From contig JACMLU010000023.1 of assembly GCA_014379405.1 (NCBI GenBank), forward strand, positions 62,001 to 126,000: a DNA stretch of 64,000 nucleotides. The letters run 5' to 3'. The notes below the pieces were generated by a model. It was not told the origin of the DNA. It was given only the letters and a program-made list of their open reading frames with translations, and made no database searches. Shown piece after piece: positions 9,601 to 15,412 of this stretch. The translations under genes were made by a program, and so were the position numbers. This DNA is from Flavobacterium sp. (GTDB lineage: Bacteria > Bacteroidota > Bacteroidia > Flavobacteriales > Flavobacteriaceae). The number at the start of each line of letters is the position of its first letter. The first letter of the stretch is position 1.

Positions 9601-10128
9601 TCCATCCTCGAAAACTCCGAAACAATTGCGGACAGTGATGGATTGGCAGCGTTCTGGCGCATTGTCGAATACTTGGCAGATCCAGCACAGCATTCTATCA
9701 AACAAGGTCAAGATTATGTGATTGAAAAGCCGGGTAAATTTGATTATTACCCGTCAAAAAACGAGAAAATGTCCTTTACCAATAAAGATCACGACCAAAT
9801 CATTTTTATCAATTTCAACAAAATACATCAAGATTACCACAAGGAAGTATCGAAACGCCAAGGCGAGGAAGTCATTGGAGCCACGACGATACGCAATTAC
9901 CTGAAATCGAAGAAATACTTCATTGGCGCATTCAAGAGTAAAAGAATGGGTGATAAATGCCCGAGTGGTTATGCTTTTAATTATTCGATAATGAAACGCC
10001 AAGGCATCTTACAATTGAATGATTTGAATGAGACTCAAATGGAAATGGAGATTTCGGAAGCTTTTGACAGACCCAAAAAACACCAAATAATTACGAATCC
10101 TAATCAAACAGAAATTCAACAATTATGA
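6637..10128 (+). CDS. Large DNA primase-helicase (degenerate CHC2, Toprim, C-terminal P-loop ATPase)
   Basis: The 1,163-residue replication protein has three recognisable parts. Residues about 30-100 look like a CHC2 primase zinc-finger domain, but the zinc ligands are largely replaced (CFSPFTGEK where CPFHxEK is usual). Residues about 200-375 include a DnaG-like core and Toprim motifs (LLEGYTDVMALHQAG near 268 and LFRDGDKAG near 308). Residues about 740-960 hold a helicase-like ATPase with Walker A GGFGQKDSGKSGFG near 770 and Walker B TIVFCDEM near 818. It probably initiates phage replication, making primers and unwinding DNA in one polypeptide. The stop overlaps the next start (ATGA). Confidence 0.85.
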   Translation: MRFIKQSSIDNVIAEASIETVVGKTEKLERKGANFFCFSPFTGEKGTPSLCVKVAENFFYDNSAGFGGGAVQFIMKKYPSKTFFEAIEHIAEITGIVLEYEEQSEDAKKIYSELTSMKGIVQFCSDLYQKKFNSLKTEDWAKQMMITERGFSEDILQQFMIGFVPNERSFVSTPLINNAHFELAKTLGFTKTEHGSSYDIFRNRIMFPIHNEKGEIIGFGARRSNSEEEKTYAKYLNSSDSKIYNKAKVLYGLWQAKKEIAQSKKAILLEGYTDVMALHQAGARNAIATCGTSLTEFHAKLLVRFCKHVILFRDGDKAGLRAVHRDIDICLRHGFKVEVVICPDGEDPDSLSKQTDINAFIEKNKEDAILWKAKFLQQEAKNPELVSLEETLQAELDKEIELLRKDIIQESMMKDLSVMDKKFTKKENDRIFRAINDKEKEMKQQLADFPKYEPSMVSQAVESMANTLHAIPNKIMQKEYVKMVSKILDQKNTVISEIIAETERVEEKEKKSRNQEADKKEYQVLGLPEGADKDQYLADRFCEIGNQYWFRRDNSFIVGTNFRITPLFHVEGRADNKRLCEVVNHLGQKRLIDFESTDLINFTKVKERLFMEGYFLFEPGARSEDFQLVVKKLSNEFITASELKILGYQRQGFFAFADGIYHENNFHKVNKYGIVNVEGLEKSETEYRSDITHFYSPSHSEIYKAANEGDDPFENDRHFIHKYAPVSLDQWASQMVKVFGDKGKLGVAFCLAANFRDLFIQHYNFFPLFGGFGQKDSGKSGFGACLQAFFYHNLNPLELNTSTLVGLSRRLTRCKNTIVFCDEMRDDIDEAMHQTLKGTWNGIGREKGKGFESNRTTVDKINSAVYYSGQYLPTRDDGALPSRSIICNFENKDYTSDEKERYNALIAWNKEGVSSFILDTIKHRDYVVKNLTRFYSEIGKEMKLALKDQEYQNRVFDNYIVLLVVVKMLQDKFNFPFTYQEYFDLTRDSILENSETIADSDGLAAFWRIVEYLADPAQHSIKQGQDYVIEKPGKFDYYPSKNEKMSFTNKDHDQIIFINFNKIHQDYHKEVSKRQGEEVIGATTIRNYLKSKKYFIGAFKSKRMGDKCPSGYAFNYSIMKRQGILQLNDLNETQMEMEISEAFDRPKKHQIITNPNQTEIQQL

Positions 10129-10580
10129 CAACAATCCAAATCCCCGCAGTAATAAGACCGGCTTTGAGAGCTGAGTTGTTTGGAGTAAATGACCAGCCAT
10201 ACAGTAACGCTGTTTACTTCATAAAAAATCACATTACCGAGAAATACCAAGGTGTTTATTATGTACACGACGTGATGCTCGACGAATTTATCGAGAGTTA
10301 CATTTTTAGAGAGTTACACGTGATTGTTACTGAAGGAGATGGATTTTGTTTCTTGATGAATCTAAGATTGGGAGACCGGCACGATGTTCTTGCCGGGATG
10401 TATTTAAGGGTAAATTATAGCTATTACATTCTCGAATCAAACAACGTTGTCGAAGGTCCTTTCAAGATTACTAACGAAACAGATCCTTTTGAAATAGCTG
10501 CTTTAATAAAAAGTAACTCCTTGTACGTGGTTGCCGAAAATCAAAGCTTCCTTCCTTATCAAATTAAAAAATCAGCATAG
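10125..10580 (+). CDS. Hypothetical early phage protein (151 aa)
   Basis: The start codon overlaps the primase stop in an ATGA arrangement, so translation is probably coupled. The sequence is rich in beta-type hydrophobic stretches (VYYVHDVMLDEFIESYIF, YLRVNYSYYILES). No domain is recognised. Confidence 0.65.
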   Translation: MTTIQIPAVIRPALRAELFGVNDQPYSNAVYFIKNHITEKYQGVYYVHDVMLDEFIESYIFRELHVIVTEGDGFCFLMNLRLGDRHDVLAGMYLRVNYSYYILESNNVVEGPFKITNETDPFEIAALIKSNSLYVVAENQSFLPYQIKKSA

Positions 10581-10612
10581 AAATCAATTATTAATTAAAT
10601 AAACATTTAGCG

Positions 10613-10942
10613 ATGGGAAAACCACAAACACACAGTTTTAAAAGAGGAAACGATGGATTATGTAGAACAGTAAAAACACCCGCTCCTCAATTTCAAGAAG
10701 TAAAAGTTCAAGCCATATTAATTGCTTCAATTTCACTTGAAACTTCCACAAAAGAACTTATGGAAACAATGAAAATCCAAGGGCATTACGCCAATTTCTG
10801 GTTTGATAATTCTGGTCAAAGAATATCTGAGGTTGATCTATTAACCCAAAATCCAGAAGCTTTCCCGCTTAGATTATGGCGTTTTGCTTCCAAACGAGAT
10901 ATTGATCGAGAATCAGAAACTGGATTTTTATCAGACTTATAA
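10613..10942 (+). CDS. Hypothetical early phage protein (109 aa)
   Basis: No domain is recognised. The N-terminus is basic (MGKPQTHSFKRGNDGLCR). It is preceded by ATAAACATTTAGCG directly before the ATG, the same translation-start sequence seen before the LuxR-type gene. Confidence 0.6.
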   Translation: MGKPQTHSFKRGNDGLCRTVKTPAPQFQEVKVQAILIASISLETSTKELMETMKIQGHYANFWFDNSGQRISEVDLLTQNPEAFPLRLWRFASKRDIDRESETGFLSDL

Positions 10943-10962
10943 CCCAATTAAAACATTTAGCG

Positions 10963-11217
10963 ATGCAAACAAAAAACAAAGCTCCGAAAAACGGAACCAT
11001 CAGACGAAGAGTGAGAGCCACACAGGTTTTTCAGAATTTAGGCAAAATACAGCAAGGAATTGTGAGTACTGGCCAAAACATCAAGGCGATACACAGCAGC
11101 CTTAAAGTAGTGAAACAAAACGGCATAAAACATTGGGAATCCGTATCCCAAAACAGCCAAAACAATGCCGAGATCATTCGGGAATTGTATGCGAACGAAC
11201 TGGAAGTTAAATTTTAA
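10963..11217 (+). CDS. Hypothetical early phage protein (84 aa)
   Basis: The N-terminus is strongly basic (KNKAPKNGTIRRRVRATQ), followed by a polar helical region, consistent with nucleic-acid binding but not proof of it. It carries the third copy of the AAACATTTAGCG translation-start sequence. Confidence 0.6.
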   Translation: MQTKNKAPKNGTIRRRVRATQVFQNLGKIQQGIVSTGQNIKAIHSSLKVVKQNGIKHWESVSQNSQNNAEIIRELYANELEVKF

Positions 11218-11227
11218 AAAAAGCGAA

Positions 11228-11710
11228 ATGAACAAGTATTTATATAAAAAAATTGAACAAGCACATAGTGCTTATTTTGAAAACTTAATCTTCATCGCAA
11301 ATGAAGTTTGTAGAGAAAATCAATCAGAAGCATTTGAAGAATTTACAGAATTAGAAACTGCTGAAATAGCAAAAGTTTTAGGATGGAATTCTGAAAAAAC
11401 AACTTATGATTTAATTGAAGGCGAAATAAAAGATGAAGCATTAGCGGGACTTCTTTTAAGATATGATATGACAGGATTTTTAGCTGAATGCAGAATGCCT
11501 GAATGTGCTGATTTTAAATATAACAAAGGCATTGAGAGACCTTCGTCTTGGAGTGTACATCACGGAATTTGTAGAGTTTTTTGGATTTATGCAGAATCTA
11601 TTGGCGAATTAGTCGAAAAACTTGAAGAGAAAGCAGAGGATTTGTTTTTAGAAGCTGTTTTAAAATCTAAATCTGAAAAACAGGAGCAAAATGCCAAAGA
11701 AAAAAAATAA
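11228..11710 (+). CDS. Hypothetical phage protein (160 aa)
   Basis: I use the ATG at 11228 (MNKYLYKK), 10 bp after the previous stop; a longer frame would overlap the upstream gene heavily. The product is acidic and helical, with C and W residues in CRMPECADF and SSWSVHHGICRVFW. No domain is recognised. Its last 20 bases overlap the next small gene. Confidence 0.6.
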   Translation: MNKYLYKKIEQAHSAYFENLIFIANEVCRENQSEAFEEFTELETAEIAKVLGWNSEKTTYDLIEGEIKDEALAGLLLRYDMTGFLAECRMPECADFKYNKGIERPSSWSVHHGICRVFWIYAESIGELVEKLEEKAEDLFLEAVLKSKSEKQEQNAKEKK

Positions 11711-11858
11711 AGAAGGTATCAAAAACGAGTTCAAGAAACTCGCAATTGAAATCACATTGGAATTATTCTCTATGGGAATGACCGAAACCGAAATTAACGA
11801 CTTCTGGAAAGAATGTGTCGATAAAGTAAAAAACAACAAATCACTATCAAAAAATTAG
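11691..11858 (+). CDS. Small basic phage protein (55 aa)
   Basis: MPKKKNKEGIKNEFKKLAIE begins at an ATG preceded by GGAGCAAA, one of the few Shine-Dalgarno-like sites in this region. It overlaps the upstream gene by 20 bases and ends 3 bp before the next. The function is unknown. Confidence 0.6.
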   Translation: MPKKKNKEGIKNEFKKLAIEITLELFSMGMTETEINDFWKECVDKVKNNKSLSKN

Positions 11859-11861
11859 AAA

Positions 11862-12227
11862 ATGGCTTTAAAAAAATATAAAGTAGAAGTTACTCGAGTA
11901 GATGAATACGAAATTGAAATCGATGATGCGCTCTGGACAAACGAGAGAATTGCCGAATGGTCTGAAAGTTTCTTTGAAACGGATTACAACAATCGTCAGG
12001 AAGATTTTGTAAAGCACTTAGCTGAATCATTGACCCATCAGGGAATAAAGGAAGGCATTGAAGGCTTTGGACATGTTAAACAAAAGTACCATTCGATGGA
12101 AGAAGGTGATTTGTTAACTCAATATTACGATGGTTTAAAAAAAATCACTGAAGATAATTATACAGAAGGTCTTTTTGTAAATATCATCAGTCATAAAGAC
12201 GATTACGAAACTGAAATTTTTGAGTAA
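11862..12227 (+). CDS. Hypothetical phage protein (121 aa)
   Basis: The N-terminal pattern KYKVEVTRVDEYEIEIDDALW is familiar from conserved hypothetical proteins of Bacteroidota phages and conjugative elements. The remainder is acidic. The role is unknown. It is separated by 2 bp from the following ASCH-like gene. Confidence 0.65.
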   Translation: MALKKYKVEVTRVDEYEIEIDDALWTNERIAEWSESFFETDYNNRQEDFVKHLAESLTHQGIKEGIEGFGHVKQKYHSMEEGDLLTQYYDGLKKITEDNYTEGLFVNIISHKDDYETEIFE

Positions 12228-12229
12228 TT

Positions 12230-12826
12230 ATGGAAGCTACAACAACAAAATACCACCCAATATTGTTTTCAACGCCTATGGTTCAGGCTATACTTGAAGG
12301 AAGGAAAACACAGACCAGGAGAATTGTAAAATATCCATTACAGTTAAAAGGTTGGCTTGTGTCAATTGGAGAAAGTGAAAACCCGCCACCAATTGAATTT
12401 TGCCCTTACGAAGTTGGCGATGTTCTTTGGGTTCGTGAAACTTTTGCTGAATGGCCAAAAGTTATGTTTCAATACAAAGCATCAACTCACATAGGTAGTG
12501 AAATTGGAAAATGGAAACCTTCCATCTTTATGCCAAAAGAAGCGTGCAGAATCTTCCTTAAACTAAAACAAATCCGAGTGGAAAGATTACAGGACATAAG
12601 TGAGGAAGATGCAATTGCGGAAGGAGTAATTTCTTTTTTTAATCCGCTTTTTCAAGAAACAAGATTTAAAGACTACATGATTTCATATAGCGAATGCCGA
12701 GAAGCTTCAAGGTCTTTTTGTTCTTTATGGGAATCAATAAATGGATTGAATTCTTGGAATCAAAACCCCTTCGTTTGGGTTTACGAGTTTGAGCAAATCG
12801 AAAAACCTAATGACTTCATCGTATGA
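12230..12826 (+). CDS. ASCH/PUA-like domain phage protein
   Basis: ILFSTPMVQAILEGRKTQTR near the N-terminus, VGDVLWVRETFAEWP in the middle, and RVERLQDISEEDAIAEGV toward the C-terminus are the recurring signature of ASCH-fold proteins found in many phages. Related ASCH domains bind RNA or act on modified nucleosides, but the phage family has no established activity. It overlaps the next gene by 4 bases (ATGA). Confidence 0.75.
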   Translation: MEATTTKYHPILFSTPMVQAILEGRKTQTRRIVKYPLQLKGWLVSIGESENPPPIEFCPYEVGDVLWVRETFAEWPKVMFQYKASTHIGSEIGKWKPSIFMPKEACRIFLKLKQIRVERLQDISEEDAIAEGVISFFNPLFQETRFKDYMISYSECREASRSFCSLWESINGLNSWNQNPFVWVYEFEQIEKPNDFIV

Positions 12827-13068
12827 AAACAATAGAACAACACGGGTTTTATATCGTCTGTCTTTTGGTAGGATTGCTTTTCACGCTTGCGGGTTTTCTT
12901 TATGAAATGTACAAGTATAGAATTAATCGTTTCAAAAAAACACCAGGATCTTGTGACCACGGTTTCGATTTTTACGATGTGATTGATATGTCGATAGATC
13001 CTGAGTGCAAAAGATGTGGTAAAAAATTAAGTGAAACGGAAACTGAAAAATCAATAACAACAAATTAA
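12823..13068 (+). CDS. Small membrane protein with a CxxC pair (81 aa)
   Basis: Residues 9-30 form one hydrophobic membrane segment (FYIVCLLVGLLFTLAGFLY). The cytoplasmic or periplasmic tail contains C...CKRC, a possible zinc site. The family is unknown. Confidence 0.6.
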   Translation: MKTIEQHGFYIVCLLVGLLFTLAGFLYEMYKYRINRFKKTPGSCDHGFDFYDVIDMSIDPECKRCGKKLSETETEKSITTN

Positions 13069-13069
13069 G

Positions 13070-13327
13070 ATGAAAGACCTAACATTCCAACAAATAGAAG
13101 ACGCAATCAATAAAGTCCTTTCCAAGAACCAATTAAAACCAGCTTTGTCAATAGGCATTGATGCTCAGATTAGAAAAACAGATGCTGTGAAGGATTATTT
13201 TTCTGTAGCAATTTATCAAGGCGAAAGATCAAAGGCTGGTGCCACACTTTTTCACTATTTCCACTGTGGTTCAGTTTCAGAATTAAATCACAAATTACAG
13301 TTTTCAATAGAAGAAAAAAACAAATAA
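13070..13327 (+). CDS. Hypothetical phage protein (85 aa)
   Basis: A predicted mixed alpha/beta protein with no recognised domain. It starts one base after the previous stop in the early operon. Confidence 0.6.
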   Translation: MKDLTFQQIEDAINKVLSKNQLKPALSIGIDAQIRKTDAVKDYFSVAIYQGERSKAGATLFHYFHCGSVSELNHKLQFSIEEKNK

Positions 13328-13350
13328 AATCTAATTTATAAATAAACAAA

Positions 13351-13638
13351 ATGGAAAATTTAAATATTACCGTACTATTCAAAAGAGTGGAAGACATCAA
13401 GGAAGTTGGCGAAAAGAAGTTTAAAACCAGAAACCTTATCGTGACCACCGACGAACAATTTCCCCAGACGTTAGCCATCCAGTTTACTCAAGACAGAGTA
13501 AACGCTATGGATATCTTCAAACCCGGAGACAAAGTAAAAATAGCCATCAACCTCAAAGGCCGTGAGTGGACAAATCCTAAAGGCGAAGTTTCGGTCTTTA
13601 ACACTATTGAAGGTTGGAAGATTGAAAAGGCCGTTTAA
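13351..13638 (+). CDS. DUF3127 protein, OB-fold single-strand-binding-like
   Basis: TRNLIVTTDEQFPQTLAIQF, GDKVKIAINLKGREWTNPKG and FNTIEGWKIE match DUF3127, a Bacteroidota family of about 90-130 residues predicted to adopt an OB fold and often encoded in phages. A role in binding single-stranded DNA during phage replication is a reasonable inference. It is the last clear phage core gene before the cassette array. Confidence 0.8.
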   Translation: MENLNITVLFKRVEDIKEVGEKKFKTRNLIVTTDEQFPQTLAIQFTQDRVNAMDIFKPGDKVKIAINLKGREWTNPKGEVSVFNTIEGWKIEKAV

Positions 13639-13644
13639 CCGATT

Positions 13645-13818
13645 ATGTATTCTTTTATAGAAATAGATATCATCTTCAAAAACTGTTCGTCTCCGGAAGA
13701 ATGCAAACGAGCTCGGACAGTTTTTGCAATGGTTTTTAAAGATCGGGATTTATGCAGCAGGAAATTATTCTTTATACGGAAAAGGCAAAGAATTAGTGAG
13801 AGGGAATTGAAAGGATAA
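13645..13818 (+). CDS. Small protein (57 aa) at the left end of the cassette array
   Basis: The ORF starts 6 bp after DUF3127 and its TAA lies inside the left core of the first palindromic site (GGATAAC), as is common for integron cassettes. The product has C14, C20 and C37 and a basic tail. Against it, the ORF contains a 12-bp inverted repeat (13678-13689 with 13714-13725) ending in a T run that could be the terminator of DUF3127. It may be a relic cassette. Confidence 0.4.
   Translation: MYSFIEIDIIFKNCSSPEECKRARTVFAMVFKDRDLCSRKLFFIRKRQRISERELKG
13678..13725 (+). terminator. Possible terminator after DUF3127
   Basis: AAAAACTGTTCG pairs with CGGACAGTTTTT (one G-T pair) around a 24-nt loop. 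It lies within the 57-aa ORF, so either the ORF is not expressed or the repeat is incidental. Confidence 0.4.
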
Positions 13819-13947
13819 CGGTTCAGTGATATGTGCGGATTTTCGGCGTGGTCGAAAACCAACTTTCAGATGTTACCCAATAAAACCAAGTACAAAACAA
13901 TAAATCAATAATCACAATGCCGAAAATCGCTCATATCACTTGTTATC
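13814..13947 (+). repeat. attC-like palindromic site 1 (134 nt)
   Basis: The left arm 13814-13847 (GATAAC, spacer GGTTC, AGTGATATG, then GATTTTCGGC) pairs with the right arm 13919-13947 (GCCGAAAATC, CATATCACT, GTTATC) around a 71-nt centre. An alternative small hairpin, GCCGAAA (13919) with TTTCGGC (13949) followed by seven T, overlaps the right arm and could terminate transcription into the next cassette. Confidence 0.8.
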
Positions 13948-13974
13948 GTTTCGGCTTTTTTTACTCTCAAAGTT

Positions 13975-14253
13975 ATGGCTAAAAAAAGAAACAAATATAT
14001 TTCAGAAGCATTCAAGGCTTTGGGTTATATAGAAGATGATAATAGTATGCTAAATACTATTGATGACATTGAACACGAGATAAAAGAAGCTAAACGAGGT
14101 ATTTCAGAAATGGAAGATGTTATTGAACAAGCAAAGGAATTAATTAAAAATCACGAAGAAAACATTAATTTCTTGACTGCTTTAAAAGACCAAACTGAAA
14201 TAGAAGAATTTAGAGCGATGAATCCAAAAGCAAAAGCTATTTACAAGTTTTAA
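13975..14253 (+). CDS. Cassette 1 protein: coiled-coil small protein (92 aa)
   Basis: A highly charged, almost entirely helical protein with a long coiled-coil core (about residues 28-72: IDDIEHEIKEAKRGISEMED and following). It is the only ORF in cassette 1. No known domain. It has no promoter of its own that I can see, so expression would depend on the early operon, as for promoterless integron cassettes. Confidence 0.65.
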   Translation: MAKKRNKYISEAFKALGYIEDDNSMLNTIDDIEHEIKEAKRGISEMEDVIEQAKELIKNHEENINFLTALKDQTEIEEFRAMNPKAKAIYKF

Positions 14254-14274
14254 CCGTTCCTACCAAGCTGAACG

Positions 14275-14350
14275 ATAACGGTCTGCGGCTACAATTTCGG
14301 CAGCCTATGGACAAACAAAGTTTCGGCTGCTGAAATGTAACCGCTGTTAT
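14275..14350 (+). repeat. attC-like palindromic site 2 (76 nt)
   Basis: The left arm (ATAAC, spacer GGTCT, GCGGCTAC, ATTTCGGCAGCC) pairs with the right arm 14325-14350 (GGCTGCTGAAAT, GTAACCGC, T, GTTAT) around a 19-nt loop. The flanking GAACGATAAC is complementary to GTTATCGTT at the start of cassette 1. Confidence 0.85.
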
Positions 14351-14395
14351 GCCTAGTACGGCAAAAGTAAATATTAACAAATAAATTATATAAAA

Positions 14396-14617
14396 ATGAA
14401 TATAACAAGTTCAATAGCAAAAACAATAGGAGGAGAAATTGAAATCTTAATTAATGAAAATCCTGCAATACAATTTTATGCAAATGATAATGTAAATAGT
14501 TATCAATGGAGAGATACAAGGTTTGAAGAAAGTTATGATATATGGCTTAATAAATCAGCCGACACAAGACAAGAGTTGATAAATATTTTTAAACATCATC
14601 TTTCTACTCACTCGTAG
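14396..14617 (+). CDS. Cassette 2 protein, unknown (73 aa)
   Basis: A single ORF in cassette 2. The sequence is mixed alpha/beta with an aromatic centre (YQWRDTRFEESYDIWL). No domain is recognised. The stop (TAG) lies 7 bp before the left core of site 3. Confidence 0.6.
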   Translation: MNITSSIAKTIGGEIEILINENPAIQFYANDNVNSYQWRDTRFEESYDIWLNKSADTRQELINIFKHHLSTHS

Positions 14618-14624
14618 TATTAGG

Positions 14625-14760
14625 CATAACGTTGATTCTTTGCGAGGTTTTTCGGAGTGGTACAAAACCAAGATTCGGATAAACACCCAAATAATACAAA
14701 CACACAAACAACAATAAATTTATAAACCAAGCCGAAAATCATCGCAAAGAAATTGTTATG
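14625..14760 (+). repeat. attC-like palindromic site 3 (136 nt)
   Basis: The left arm 14625-14655 (CATAAC, spacer GTTGA, TTCTTTGCGA, TTTTCGG) pairs with the right arm 14732-14760 (CCGAAAATC, TCGCAAAGAA, GTTATG) around a 76-nt centre. The centre resembles that of site 1 (GTGGT, AAACCAA, ACCCAA, AATAAAT in the same order), so the two sites are homologous. Confidence 0.85.
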
Positions 14761-14970
14761 AGTAGGCTTTTTATCCAAAACGATATGACAAAATTAGAAT
14801 TTGCAAAACAGCTTATCGAAACAGTAACCAATAATTACGATATGCAACAAGACCACGAAAACGAACCTGCTGTAATGGCATTGCTTGAAGTTTTAGAGCC
14901 TAAAGACAAAGAAGTCTTTGCGAAATGGGGATTTCCTAATCAGCAATCTACTGTAGACGATTGTTGGTAA
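14758..14970 (+). CDS. Cassette 3 protein, unknown (70 aa)
   Basis: An acidic helical protein ending FPNQQSTVDDCW. The ATG at 14758 is part of the recombination core GTTATG, so its upstream initiation region would come from whichever cassette precedes it. An internal ATG at 14785 (MTKLEFAK) is an alternative start that lies fully inside the cassette. No domain is recognised. Confidence 0.6.
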   Translation: MSRLFIQNDMTKLEFAKQLIETVTNNYDMQQDHENEPAVMALLEVLEPKDKEVFAKWGFPNQQSTVDDCW

Positions 14971-14979
14971 GCTTACTCA

Positions 14980-15053
14980 TAACGTTCCCACGCTTGTAGA
15001 TGGTGGCGTATGCGGAAGCGTAGATTCCGCCACTAGCTACAAACGTGTGTTAG
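14980..15053 (+). repeat. attC-like palindromic site 4 (74 nt)
   Basis: The left arm (TAAC, spacer GTTCC, CACG, TGTAG, GTGGCG) pairs with the right arm 15028-15053 (CGCCAC, CTACA, CGTG, T, GTTA) around a 19-nt loop. The loop (TATG...TTC) resembles that of site 2. GCTTACTCATAAC before it complements the start of cassette 3. Confidence 0.85.
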
Positions 15054-15101
15054 TAGCTGGACGGATATTAAAGATAAATTAACTTATAAAAACTAAATAA
15101 A

Positions 15102-15347
15102 ATGAAAGTAAACATTAACGGAATATGGTATGATGCGGAAAAAACACCTATTCAAATTCAATTATCTAAATCAGATAAAAACAATATTGCAAATATGCAC
15201 GAAGATAAATTTAATTACATCTGTTTTCCTGATAGTATGAAATGGGAAGAAGTAGAAAACAATTTAAAACCTAAACCACAAATTTGCTATAAATCAAATG
15301 AGGTTTGCGCTTATGATTGTAAAGGTCTTTGTAAAGAAAGTTGTTAG
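15102..15347 (+). CDS. Cassette 4 protein: small C-terminally cysteine-rich protein (81 aa)
   Basis: The N-terminal half begins MKVNINGIWYDAEK and may be beta-type. The C-terminal 20 residues hold five cysteines (ICYKSNEVCAYDCKGLCKES, then C), suggesting a small metal site or disulfide-bonded tail. No family is recognised. The stop lies just before GCTACTAAC, the left core of a fifth, incomplete site. Confidence 0.65.
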   Translation: MKVNINGIWYDAEKTPIQIQLSKSDKNNIANMHEDKFNYICFPDSMKWEEVENNLKPKPQICYKSNEVCAYDCKGLCKESC

Positions 15348-15351
15348 TCTT

Positions 15352-15360
15352 GCTACTAAC
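15352..15360 (+). repeat. Left core (R''-like) of an incomplete fifth attC-like site
   Basis: GCTACTAAC is the exact complement of GTTAGTAGC at the start of cassette 4 (15049-15057). No matching right arm is found before the recombinase gene, so the site appears truncated. Confidence 0.6.
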
Positions 15361-15412
15361 TACTATCTGTAAAAACCATCTGTGAACACCAATAAATTTA
15401 ACACCTAAGACT

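Larger units (their letters stand above)
13814..15360 (+). mobile_element. Integron-like gene-cassette array inside the prophage
   Basis: Four complete imperfect palindromes (13814-13947, 14275-14350, 14625-14760, 14980-15053) and a left half-site (15352-15360) separate single small ORFs, all on the plus strand. Each palindrome begins with (A)TAAC and ends with GTTA, and has a 5-nt spacer after the left core that is shorter on the right, like R''-L''/L'-R' in integron attC sites. Taking cleavage at G|TT, the units are 13943-14346, 14347-14755, 14756-15049 and 15050 onward. The first 9-15 bases of every unit are complementary to that unit's own last bases. The integron interpretation is inference from these patterns. 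Confidence 0.8.

Noticed and set aside
13975..14970. Toxin-antitoxin pairs among the cassette genes
   Set aside because: Each unit holds one ORF, spaced by more than 100 bp with a palindrome between; no toxin or antitoxin motif is recognisable.
13814..15360. CRISPR array
   Set aside because: The repeats are long, divergent palindromes around coding sequences; there are no short identical direct repeats with uniform spacers and no cas genes.
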